Positions 33,754-41,805 of a stretch of 64,000 nucleotides of DNA are shown piece after piece. Origin of the DNA: Streptomyces sp. V4I2. GTDB lineage: Bacteria > Actinomycetota > Actinomycetes > Streptomycetales > Streptomycetaceae. How positions within the stretch are numbered: position 1 is the stretch's first letter; every line of letters begins with the position of its first letter. The stretch lies in contig NZ_JAUSZM010000003.1 of the NCBI RefSeq assembly GCF_030817655.1, positions 2,294,001-2,358,000 on the forward strand. Reading direction: 5' to 3'. The notes below the pieces were generated by a model. It ran no database searches. It was not told the origin of the DNA and worked only from the letters and a program-made list of their open reading frames with translations. The translations under genes and the position numbers were made by a program.

Positions 33754-33986
33754 GTTGTGTGGGCCATCTCTCCTCGGCCCGAAGATCACCAGGTCAACGC
33801 CCCTGCGCAGGGCGTGTGCAGGCCCTCGAAAGGCCGTCCCGAGTGGCCGGACAAGGGGCCCGAGCCTAGCGTCGTACTAAAATTTCCGGCTTGTTACGGA
33901 ACGGAGCTGGACCCGGACAACCCCAGGCAGACCTGCGGGCCCCGCCAGCGCCCCGGAGGCTTCCGGGATCGAGACGCGAGGGCCCG

Positions 33987-36900
33987 ATGGCAGCGATACA
34001 CGAGAGCAGTGCTCGCGGCCTGCTCGACGAAGAGCTCCGAGAACGGTTCGGCGACACGGCACGCTTCTCCGGGGGGCCGGCGGCCTCGCCGCGCACGCTC
34101 GTCGACATCCTCGACGCGTCGGTCCGGTCGTATCCCGACGAACTCGCCCTGGACGACGGCACCACACGCCTGACCTACCGGCAGCTGGCCGCCGCGGTGG
34201 AGGACCTGCGGCGCGCGCTGGCCGGCGCCGGGGTCGGGCTCGGGGACCGGGTCGGGGTCCGGGTGCCGTCCGGCACCAATGAGCTGTACGTCGCGATTCT
34301 CGCCGTACTGGCCGCCGGGGCCGCCTATGTGCCGGTGGACGCCGAGGACCCGGACGAGCGGGCCGAGTTGGTGTTCGGGGAGGCGGAGGTGCGGGCCGTC
34401 GTCGGAGCCGCGCACGAGCTCACCGTGTTCTCGCGCAGCGACCTGCCCGCGGCCCGGCCCGGCACGGAGCACGACGCCTGGATCATCTTCACCTCCGGGT
34501 CCACCGGGAAGCCCAAGGGCGTCGCCGTCAGCCATCGCAGTGCCGCCGCGTTCGTGGACGCCGAGGCGGCGCTGTTCCTCACGGAGGATCCGATCGGGCC
34601 CGGGGACCGGGTCATGGCGGGTCTGTCGGTCGCGTTCGACGCGTCCTGCGAGGAGATGTGGCTGGCGTGGCGGTACGGGGCGTGCCTGGTGCCGGTGCCG
34701 CGCTCGCAGGTCAGGAGCGGTGCCGATCTCGGGCCCTGGCTGGCCGATCAGGAGATCAGCGTGGTGTCGACCGTGCCGACGCTGGCCTCGCTGTGGGAGC
34801 CCGAGCACCTGAACGACGTACGGCTGCTGATCTTCGGCGGTGAGGCCTGCCCGCCCGAGCTGGTGCAGCGGCTGGTCACGGAGGGGCGCGAGGTTTGGAA
34901 CACCTACGGCCCGACCGAGGCGACTGTCGTGGCCTGCGCGTCGCTGATGAGCGGCGAGGAGCCGATCCGGATCGGGCTGCCGTTGGACGGCTGGGAGCTG
35001 GCCGTCGTGGACGAGGCCGGGGAGCCTGTGCCGATGGGCGGCACCGGCCAGCTGGTGATCGGCGGGGTCGGCCTCGCGCGGTATCTCGACGCCGAGAAGG
35101 ACGCGGAGAAGTACGCTCCGCTGGAGTCCCTGGGGTGGGCGCGGGCGTACCGCAGCGGGGACCTCGTCAAGGCGGAGCCTCAGGGGCTGGTCTTCCTCGG
35201 GCGGGCCGACGAGCAGATCAAGCTCGGCGGACGGCGCATCGAGCTAGGTGAGGTGGACGCGGCGCTCCAGGCCTTGCCCGGCGTGGCGGGGGCCGCGGCC
35301 GCGGTACGCACCGCCCGCAGCGGCAACCAGCTCCTCGTCGGCTATGTCGTCACCCAGGACGGCTGGGACCACGCGACGGCCGTGGAGAAGCTGCGGGCCG
35401 AACTGCCGGCCGCGCTCGTCCCGCTGCTCGCGCCGGTCGACGACCTGCCGACCCGGACGAGCGGCAAGGTGGACCGCAATGCCCTCCCCTGGCCGCTGGA
35501 GGGGCTGACGACCGGTGGTCCGGCCGAGCAGCTGTACGGGACCGAGGCCTGGCTCGCCGAGCAGTGGAGCGGGGTTCTCGGCATCCCTGTGTCGAGTGCG
35601 CGGGACGACTTCTTCGCCATCGGCGGCAGCAGCCTCGCCGCCGCCCAGCTGACCACGCGGCTGCGGACCCGCTACCCGAGCTCCGCGGTCCTCGACATCT
35701 ACCAGCAGCCCGTGCTGCGCAAGCTCGCGCGGCATCTGGAGGAGTCCTCGCAGGACGACGGTGCCGAGCGGACCGTCGCTCCGGTTCCGGTACGCGCCCA
35801 GGCGGTCCAACTCCTGGTGTTGCTCCCCCTGTTCACGCTGCTCGGACTGCGCTGGAGTGTGGCGCTGGCCGCGCTCGGGAACCTGCTGCCCGCCTACTCC
35901 TGGCTGCCGACCGCCCCTTGGTGGGCCGTCGGAGCCGGGGCGCTGTTGTTCTTCAGCCCGCCGGGGCGGCTCGCGATCGCCGCGGGCGGGGCGCGGCTGC
36001 TGCTGCGCGGTGTGCAGCCGGGCCGGTACGCGCGCGGTGGCAGCGTGCATCTGCGGCTGTGGACCGCCGAGCGGCTGGCCGAGTTCAGCGGGGCGACCTC
36101 GCTGACCGGGTCGTGGCTGGAGCGGTACGCGCGGGCACTGGGTGCCAAGGTCGGTCCCGACGTGGACCTGCACTCGCTGCCACCGGTCACCGGCATGCTC
36201 AGGCTGGGCCGGGGCGCGGCCGTGGAGTCCGAGGTGGACCTGTCCGGCTGGTGGCTGGACGGCGACCGGCTGGAGATCGGCCCGGTCAGGGTCGGCGGGC
36301 ACGCCGTCGTCGGCACGCGCAGCATGCTCTTCCCGGGTGCCCGGGTCGGCAAGCGGGCCGAGGTGGCACCCGGTTCGGCCGTCACCGGTCAGATCCCCAC
36401 CGGGCAGCGCTGGGCGGGCGCGCCCGCGGTCAAGCTCGGCAAGGCCAAGCGGAACTGGCCGAAGGAACGGCCGGTGCGGGGCACGTACTGGCGTGTCATG
36501 TACGGCATGGCGGGCTTCGCGCTGACGCTGCTGCCGGTGCTGGCGGGCGTGGCGGCGCTGCTGGTGGCGCGCGTGTTCGTGGCATCCGGCGCAGGGCTCG
36601 GCGAGGCGCTCAAGGGCGCCGCGCTCGCCCTCGTCCCGGCGACGCTGGCCTTCGGGCTGGCGTACGCGCTGCTGCTCCTGATCGCCGTACGACTGCTCAG
36701 CCTGGGCCTGCGGGAGGGTACGCACCCCACGCACAGCCGGATCGGCTGGCAGGCCTGGACGGTCACGCAGCTGATGGACCGCTCGCGGGAGACGCTGTTC
36801 CCGCTGTACGCCGGGCTGGTCACGCCGGTGTGGCTGCGGCTGCTCGGGATGCGGATCGGGCGGGGCGCCGAGGTGTCGACCGTGCTCGCGCTGCCGAGCC

Positions 36901-37862
36901 TGACGACGGTCGGCGAGGGCGCGTTCCTGGCCGACGACACGCTGACCGCGCCGTACGAGCTCGGCGGTGGCTGGATGCGGATCGGGCGGGCCGAGATCGG
37001 GCGGCGGGCCTTCCTCGGGAACTCGGGGATGACCGGGCCGGGGCGGTCGGTGCCGGACGGCGGGCTGGTGGGTGTGCTGTCGGCGACGCCGAAGAAGGCG
37101 AAGAAGGGCAGCTCCTATCTGGGGCTGCCGCCGGTGAAGCTGCCGCGCGCGACAGCCGGCGGTGACCAGAGCCGGACGTACGACCCGCCGGCGCGGCTGC
37201 TGTGGGCGCGCGGTCTTGTGGAGCTGTGCCGGATTGTGCCGGTGTTCTGCTCGGCGGGGATCGCCGCGCTGACGGTGGCGGCGCTGTGCGCGCTGGGTTC
37301 GCTCGGTGCCTGGGCGCCCCTGGTGTCGGGGCTGGTGCTGCTCGGGTCCGGGGTCGCGGCGGGTGTCGTGTCCGTCGTGGCGAAGTGGGCGCTCGTGGGG
37401 CGGCACCGCAGCGGGGAGCATCCGCTGTGGAGCGGGTTCGTGTGGCGCAACGAGCTGGCGGACACCTTCGTCGAGGTGGTGGCGGTGCCGTGGCTGGCCG
37501 GTTCGGTGCCGGGTACGCCGGTGATGACGGCGTGGCTTCGCGGGCTGGGCGCGAAGATCGGGCGGGGTGTGTGGGTGGAGAGCTACTGGCTGCCCGAGAC
37601 CGACCTGGTGACGCTGGGGGACGCGGCGACGGTGAACCGGGGCTGTGTGCTCCAGACGCACCTCTTCCACGACCGGATCTTGCGGACGGATACTGTGGTC
37701 CTCCGTGAGGGCGCGACGCTGGGTCCTGGCGGAATCGTCCTGCCCGGCAGCACGGTCGGTGCCCGTACCACTCTGGGTCCGGCGTCGCTGGTGATGGCGG
37801 CGGAGTCCGTTCCCGACGACACCCGCTGGCTGGGCAATCCGATCGAGTCATGGCGTTCCTGA
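33987..37862 (+). CDS. Pls/PosA-type nonribosomal peptide synthetase (A-T-membrane module)
   Basis: A 1291-residue protein, close to epsilon-poly-lysine synthetase in size and layout. The adenylation domain (about 30-500) has FTSGSTGKPKGVAVSH, NTYGPTEATVVA, YRSGDL and SGKVDRNALP. A carrier domain (about 520-600) has DDFFAIGGSSLAAAQL, with the pantetheine serine at 548-549. The remaining 690 residues carry hydrophobic blocks and three left-handed-helix-like segments in place of ordinary condensation domains. This class makes homopolymers of one amino acid at the membrane without a thioesterase. By eye the A-domain pocket reads D-A-E-S-I-G-T-V; the substrate is not deducible. The ATG at 33987 fits the family. 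It overlaps the M1 peptidase gene by 13 bases. Confidence 0.85.
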   Translation: MAAIHESSARGLLDEELRERFGDTARFSGGPAASPRTLVDILDASVRSYPDELALDDGTTRLTYRQLAAAVEDLRRALAGAGVGLGDRVGVRVPSGTNELYVAILAVLAAGAAYVPVDAEDPDERAELVFGEAEVRAVVGAAHELTVFSRSDLPAARPGTEHDAWIIFTSGSTGKPKGVAVSHRSAAAFVDAEAALFLTEDPIGPGDRVMAGLSVAFDASCEEMWLAWRYGACLVPVPRSQVRSGADLGPWLADQEISVVSTVPTLASLWEPEHLNDVRLLIFGGEACPPELVQRLVTEGREVWNTYGPTEATVVACASLMSGEEPIRIGLPLDGWELAVVDEAGEPVPMGGTGQLVIGGVGLARYLDAEKDAEKYAPLESLGWARAYRSGDLVKAEPQGLVFLGRADEQIKLGGRRIELGEVDAALQALPGVAGAAAAVRTARSGNQLLVGYVVTQDGWDHATAVEKLRAELPAALVPLLAPVDDLPTRTSGKVDRNALPWPLEGLTTGGPAEQLYGTEAWLAEQWSGVLGIPVSSARDDFFAIGGSSLAAAQLTTRLRTRYPSSAVLDIYQQPVLRKLARHLEESSQDDGAERTVAPVPVRAQAVQLLVLLPLFTLLGLRWSVALAALGNLLPAYSWLPTAPWWAVGAGALLFFSPPGRLAIAAGGARLLLRGVQPGRYARGGSVHLRLWTAERLAEFSGATSLTGSWLERYARALGAKVGPDVDLHSLPPVTGMLRLGRGAAVESEVDLSGWWLDGDRLEIGPVRVGGHAVVGTRSMLFPGARVGKRAEVAPGSAVTGQIPTGQRWAGAPAVKLGKAKRNWPKERPVRGTYWRVMYGMAGFALTLLPVLAGVAALLVARVFVASGAGLGEALKGAALALVPATLAFGLAYALLLLIAVRLLSLGLREGTHPTHSRIGWQAWTVTQLMDRSRETLFPLYAGLVTPVWLRLLGMRIGRGAEVSTVLALPSLTTVGEGAFLADDTLTAPYELGGGWMRIGRAEIGRRAFLGNSGMTGPGRSVPDGGLVGVLSATPKKAKKGSSYLGLPPVKLPRATAGGDQSRTYDPPARLLWARGLVELCRIVPVFCSAGIAALTVAALCALGSLGAWAPLVSGLVLLGSGVAAGVVSVVAKWALVGRHRSGEHPLWSGFVWRNELADTFVEVVAVPWLAGSVPGTPVMTAWLRGLGAKIGRGVWVESYWLPETDLVTLGDAATVNRGCVLQTHLFHDRILRTDTVVLREGATLGPGGIVLPGSTVGARTTLGPASLVMAAESVPDDTRWLGNPIESWRS

Positions 37863-39292
37863 GGACGCTGCGCGGCTCGTTCGGGTCGGGGCCGAAGGAC
37901 GGTGCACCGGCACGACGTTCGAGCACAGCGCAGGGAGCAGACGCAGCAGTGACCGTTCAGCAGGCAGTGGGTCCGGACCCGTACTTTCCGGCCAACGGTG
38001 ATCCCCGGTACCGGGTGCACCGCTACGAGCTCGCGCTGGACTACCGTCCGGATCCCAACCGGCTGTCCGGGACGGCCCGGATCAACGGCATAGCGGGACG
38101 GTCGCCGCTCGCGGAGTTCGTGCTGAATCTCGCCGACTTCAAGATCGGCCGGGTCCGGGTGGAAGGGCGGCAGCCGCACTACACGCACCGGGGCGGGCGG
38201 CTGCGGGTCCGCCCCGTGAAGCCGATCCGTGCCGGGGCCGCCTTCACGGTCGAGGTGCACTGGTCGGGCAACCCCAAGCCGGTCACCAGCCCCTGGGGCG
38301 GGCTCGGCTGGGAGGAGCTGGAGGACGGGGCGCTGGTGGCGAGCCAGCCGGTCGGGGCACCGTCCTGGTACCCGTGCAACGACCGGCCCGCCGACAAGGC
38401 GTCGTACCAGATCTCGATCACCACGCCGTCGGCGTACTCGGTGGTGGCCGGCGGGCGCCTGCTGACCCGGACCACGAAGGCGTCGACGACGACCTGGGTG
38501 TACGAGCAGTCCGCGCCGACGTCCAGCTATCTGGTCGGGCTGTCGATCGGCAAGTACCAGACGGTGCTGCTGGGTGATCCGGGGCTGGGCGGTGTGCCGC
38601 AGCACGGGCACATTCCGGCGCACCTGCTTGCGGAGTTCTCGCGGGACTTCGCGCGGCAGCCCCAGATGATGCATGTCTTCCAACAGCTCTTCGGGCCCTA
38701 CCCGTTCGGCGAGTACGCCGTGGTGGTGACCGAGGAGGACCTCGATGTCCCCGTCGAGGCACAGGGGTTGTCGCTGTTCGGCGCCAACCACGTGGACGGG
38801 GCGCGGGGTTCGGAGCGGCTGGTCGCGCACGAGCTGGCGCACCAGTGGTTCGGCAACAGCGTGTCCATCGCCGACTGGCGGCACATCTGGCTGAACGAGG
38901 GCTTCGCGAAGTACGCGGAGTGGCTGTGGTCGGAGCGGTCGGGCGGCCGGCCGGCCCATCGGCACGCCGCCGCCGCACACCGGTTGCTGTCCTCCCTGCC
39001 CCAGGACCTCCGGCTGGCCGACCCGGGCCGCAAGTCGATGTTCGACGACCGGCTCTACGAACGCGGCGGGCTGACCCTGCACGCGGTGCGGTGCGCGATG
39101 GGCGACGACGCCTTCTTCCGGATGCTGCGCGGCTGGGCCGGGCTGCACCGGGGCGGGTCGGTGAGCACGACGACGTTCACGGCGCATGTGGCGCGGTTCG
39201 CGGCCGAGCCGCTGGACGAGGTGTTCCAGGCGTGGGTGTACGACACGGCGCTGCCGCCCCTGCCCACGGCCGACACGCGGATGGCCGGGTAG
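37850..39292 (+). CDS. M1 family zinc metallopeptidase
   Basis: A 480-residue aminopeptidase-N-like protein. It has an N-terminal beta domain and a catalytic thermolysin-like domain with the zinc site HELAHQWFG (His327, Glu328, His331) and the third ligand Glu350 in HIWLNEGFAKYAEWLW. The exopeptidase motif GAMEN is replaced by VEAQGLSLFG. The C-terminal helical domain is short. No signal peptide is evident, though the basic N-terminus could be cytoplasmic. It overlaps the Pls-type synthetase gene by 13 bases, so it is co-translated and may trim or degrade the polymer, or protect the producer from it. Confidence 0.85.
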   Translation: MAFLRTLRGSFGSGPKDGAPARRSSTAQGADAAVTVQQAVGPDPYFPANGDPRYRVHRYELALDYRPDPNRLSGTARINGIAGRSPLAEFVLNLADFKIGRVRVEGRQPHYTHRGGRLRVRPVKPIRAGAAFTVEVHWSGNPKPVTSPWGGLGWEELEDGALVASQPVGAPSWYPCNDRPADKASYQISITTPSAYSVVAGGRLLTRTTKASTTTWVYEQSAPTSSYLVGLSIGKYQTVLLGDPGLGGVPQHGHIPAHLLAEFSRDFARQPQMMHVFQQLFGPYPFGEYAVVVTEEDLDVPVEAQGLSLFGANHVDGARGSERLVAHELAHQWFGNSVSIADWRHIWLNEGFAKYAEWLWSERSGGRPAHRHAAAAHRLLSSLPQDLRLADPGRKSMFDDRLYERGGLTLHAVRCAMGDDAFFRMLRGWAGLHRGGSVSTTTFTAHVARFAAEPLDEVFQAWVYDTALPPLPTADTRMAG

Positions 39293-39308
39293 GAGCGGCA
39301 GCGCGGGG

Positions 39309-40190
39309 TCAGGAGTTGGGCACCATCAGCTTGTCCCAGCTGACCTTGCCCGGGATGCCGTCGGCGTCCTTGCCCTTGAAACGGAGCTTCTGCTGCCAGG
39401 CCTGGTAGGAGAGGCGGTCGGCCTCGGTCCACTCGGGGCCGGGGCCCTCCTCGTAGCGGCCGCAGCCCTCGGCGACCAGGCGGCGGCCCATCGCCGTGAT
39501 GACCGGGGACTTCTGCCCGACGTGGAAGAAGCCGCTGCCCGGGAACGGCTCGTACGACGGCTTCGACGGCGTGGGCTTCGGGTCGGGGGGCTGTGCCTTG
39601 CCGCCCAGCCGGTCGGCTATGCGCTTTCGCATGCCGTCCATCGTGAAGCCGCGCGGGTCCGTCTTGCCGGGCTGCCATTCCTTGTGGCCGATGACGGACC
39701 GCTCGCTCCAGCCGTGGTGGCGGCAGATCGCGGCGGCCACCTTCTCGATGGCCTCCTTCTGGACCTCGGGCCAGGGGTCCTTGCCGTCGCCGAGGTTGAC
39801 GCACTCGAAGCCGTAGAAGTGCCGGTTGCCGTCGGTGTCGGCCTCGTTGTCGTGCGGCAGCTTCGCCTCGTTGACCACGGCGCGCAGGACGTCGCTGTCG
39901 CCGAGCCCGGCGTGGTTGGCGCGGCCGTTGCCGACGAGGTGGATGTGGCCCTTCTTGTCGATGACCCCGTGACACAGCGGGCCGGGCAGGCCGGAGTAGC
40001 CGTTGTAACAGATGTTCACGGAGGCGGCGGTGCCGGAGGTGACGGTGTGGTGGATCATCACGCCGTTCACCGGGCCCCAGGGTCCCTTGGTGTTGCGGTT
40101 GTGGGAGCGCCAGTTGCGCACCTCGTGGACCGTGAGGCCCTCGGCGCGCAGGATCTCCACCAGCTTGGACGCGCTGATCGGCTTGGCCAT
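39309..40190 (-). CDS. N-acetylmuramoyl-L-alanine amidase (amidase_2)
   Basis: A 293-residue protein, last gene of the injection-system operon. The amidase_2 fold (about residues 30-190) shows its zinc histidines in VMIHHTVTSGT and SVIGHKEWQPGKTDPRG, with HLVGNGRANHAGLGDS between. A C-terminal 70 residues (GSGFFHVGQKSPVITAMG and later DADGIPGKVSWDKLM) resemble a peptidoglycan-binding repeat. It cleaves the bond between muramic acid and the stem peptide. It has no signal peptide, so it may need the particle or lysis to reach the wall, like a phage endolysin. The ATG at 40190 shares one base with the upstream stop (TGATG). Confidence 0.88.
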   Translation of the reverse strand: MAKPISASKLVEILRAEGLTVHEVRNWRSHNRNTKGPWGPVNGVMIHHTVTSGTAASVNICYNGYSGLPGPLCHGVIDKKGHIHLVGNGRANHAGLGDSDVLRAVVNEAKLPHDNEADTDGNRHFYGFECVNLGDGKDPWPEVQKEAIEKVAAAICRHHGWSERSVIGHKEWQPGKTDPRGFTMDGMRKRIADRLGGKAQPPDPKPTPSKPSYEPFPGSGFFHVGQKSPVITAMGRRLVAEGCGRYEEGPGPEWTEADRLSYQAWQQKLRFKGKDADGIPGKVSWDKLMVPNS

Positions 40191-41740
40191 CACTCGTCTC
40201 CTTCCACGGCCGCCTCGGCCTCGGCGGTGGTCTGCGACCGGCCGCCCGAGGGGTCGGTCTCCGCCTCCAGTTCCTGCCGGCGGGCCTGTTCCTCCGCCGC
40301 GAGCGTCGCCTCGTCCGCCGCCGGGATGCTGCTGGCCAGCGGGACGAAGGCGAGCCGCAGGTCGACGGCGCCGGCCTCGCCCTTGACCAGGGCGAGCGGG
40401 GCGAAGTGGCGGGCGATGCCGGCCGGTGCCTGGAGCAGCGGGCGGCGGGCCGGGTCGGCCGGCCACTCGACGCTGCCGGTGGCGGTGCGGGCCGGGATGA
40501 TCCAGTGGTCGCCGGTGCGGTAGGTGCCGCCCTTGGCGAAGTAGACCTCGACGCCGTCCTCCAAGGGGAGCCACTCGCCCTCCTCGACCTTCGGCGCGCC
40601 ACCGTGCAGGGCGGCGGTACGGCCCTTGCGCTTCGGTCCCTCGCGGTGGTCCCAGCGGCGCAGGAAGGGGTTGAGGTGGGGCAGCCGGCCGACGCCCGGC
40701 TCCGGCTCGGCGGACAGGCGGACCCGGCGGCCGGGCAGGTCCAGTTCCTCGACGCGCAGCAGGGGCAGCGCCTCCAGGCGGGAGGCGTAGGCGGTGTCGG
40801 TGAACTCGACGAGGTCACCGACGTCCAGGTCCAGCTTGTCGTCGTGGCCGAGCGAGGCCAACTGCACCCAGGTGCCGTCGAGTTCGTCGACCGGGAAGAC
40901 CACGGAGCCGTTCTCGCGGGACCACTTGAAGGTGGCCTCCCCGGCCTCGCCGCCGGCGTGGACCTCGACGCGGTAGAGCTGGTTCTCCGGGCCGCGGTAG
41001 CGGGCGTCGGGCTTGACCAGGCAGGGGTCCTCGTCGGCGTGGTCGGGCCGCTCGCTGCGGGCGGCGAGGCGGGCGGAGTGCGCGGACCGGCCCTTGGCCC
41101 ACTTGTCGAAGGCGGCGCGGACGACCTCCCTCGACGGGTCGGTCTCCTCGATCGCCAACTCCGCCAGCGACAGCGGCAGTACCTGCCATACGACCTTGAC
41201 GCGGGCGGCCGTGTCCGGCATCGCCGCGCCGAGGGCGACCTCGCGCAGCGCCGGGTCCTCGGCCGCGGTCACCGACCGCTCCCACACCTTGACGTAGACG
41301 AGGAAGGGCGACTGCGCGGGCGAGGGCAGCCGGTCGCCGGGCTTCTCCGGGTCGCGGTGCCCGTCGGGCTGATCCCAGTAGGTCCAGTACGCGGGCGGGG
41401 CCGCGGTGTCCTGCTCCTCGGCGTCCTCGTCGGGGACGGGCGTGCCGGGGGCCGGCCGGTCGGCGTCGAGGAGGATGCCGTCGACGTAGTAGCGGCCGCC
41501 GTGGATGTGGAGGGTGTCGATGTCGTGCCGGCCGCCCACGTACTCGATGCGGAAGCCCGGCGCGTCGCGCGGTCCGCCGTGCCGGCCGATGAGGTCCGCG
41601 GCGAGGGTGCGGGACTGGTGGAGCTGGATCGCGGTCTGCTCGTTGGCGTCGGCGTCGAGCTGGACGCGGCCCTGCTGGGCGATGACCGCGGTGTAGTGCC
41701 GCTCCGGGCGGAACGTGGAGCGGGAGAGGTCAGCGTGCAT
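40190..41740 (-). CDS. DUF6519 domain protein of the injection system
   Basis: A 516-residue protein starting MHADLSRSTFRPERHYTAVI, then QQGRVQLDADANEQTAIQL, the signature of the DUF6519 family found in phage-tail-like loci. The body is rich in beta-strand-like segments with no catalytic motif seen; the last 40 residues are acidic and probably disordered. Position between the gpI-like gene and the amidase suggests a tail-fibre, baseplate-cap or particle-surface component. Function beyond that is unknown. Confidence 0.78.
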   Translation of the reverse strand: MHADLSRSTFRPERHYTAVIAQQGRVQLDADANEQTAIQLHQSRTLAADLIGRHGGPRDAPGFRIEYVGGRHDIDTLHIHGGRYYVDGILLDADRPAPGTPVPDEDAEEQDTAAPPAYWTYWDQPDGHRDPEKPGDRLPSPAQSPFLVYVKVWERSVTAAEDPALREVALGAAMPDTAARVKVVWQVLPLSLAELAIEETDPSREVVRAAFDKWAKGRSAHSARLAARSERPDHADEDPCLVKPDARYRGPENQLYRVEVHAGGEAGEATFKWSRENGSVVFPVDELDGTWVQLASLGHDDKLDLDVGDLVEFTDTAYASRLEALPLLRVEELDLPGRRVRLSAEPEPGVGRLPHLNPFLRRWDHREGPKRKGRTAALHGGAPKVEEGEWLPLEDGVEVYFAKGGTYRTGDHWIIPARTATGSVEWPADPARRPLLQAPAGIARHFAPLALVKGEAGAVDLRLAFVPLASSIPAADEATLAAEEQARRQELEAETDPSGGRSQTTAEAEAAVEGDE

Positions 41741-41805
41741 GAAGGGGGTCCCCCTGGTTCAGGATTCTGCGGGTTGTCGTACGGCGGCACTGCTCACGTC
41801 GCGCA

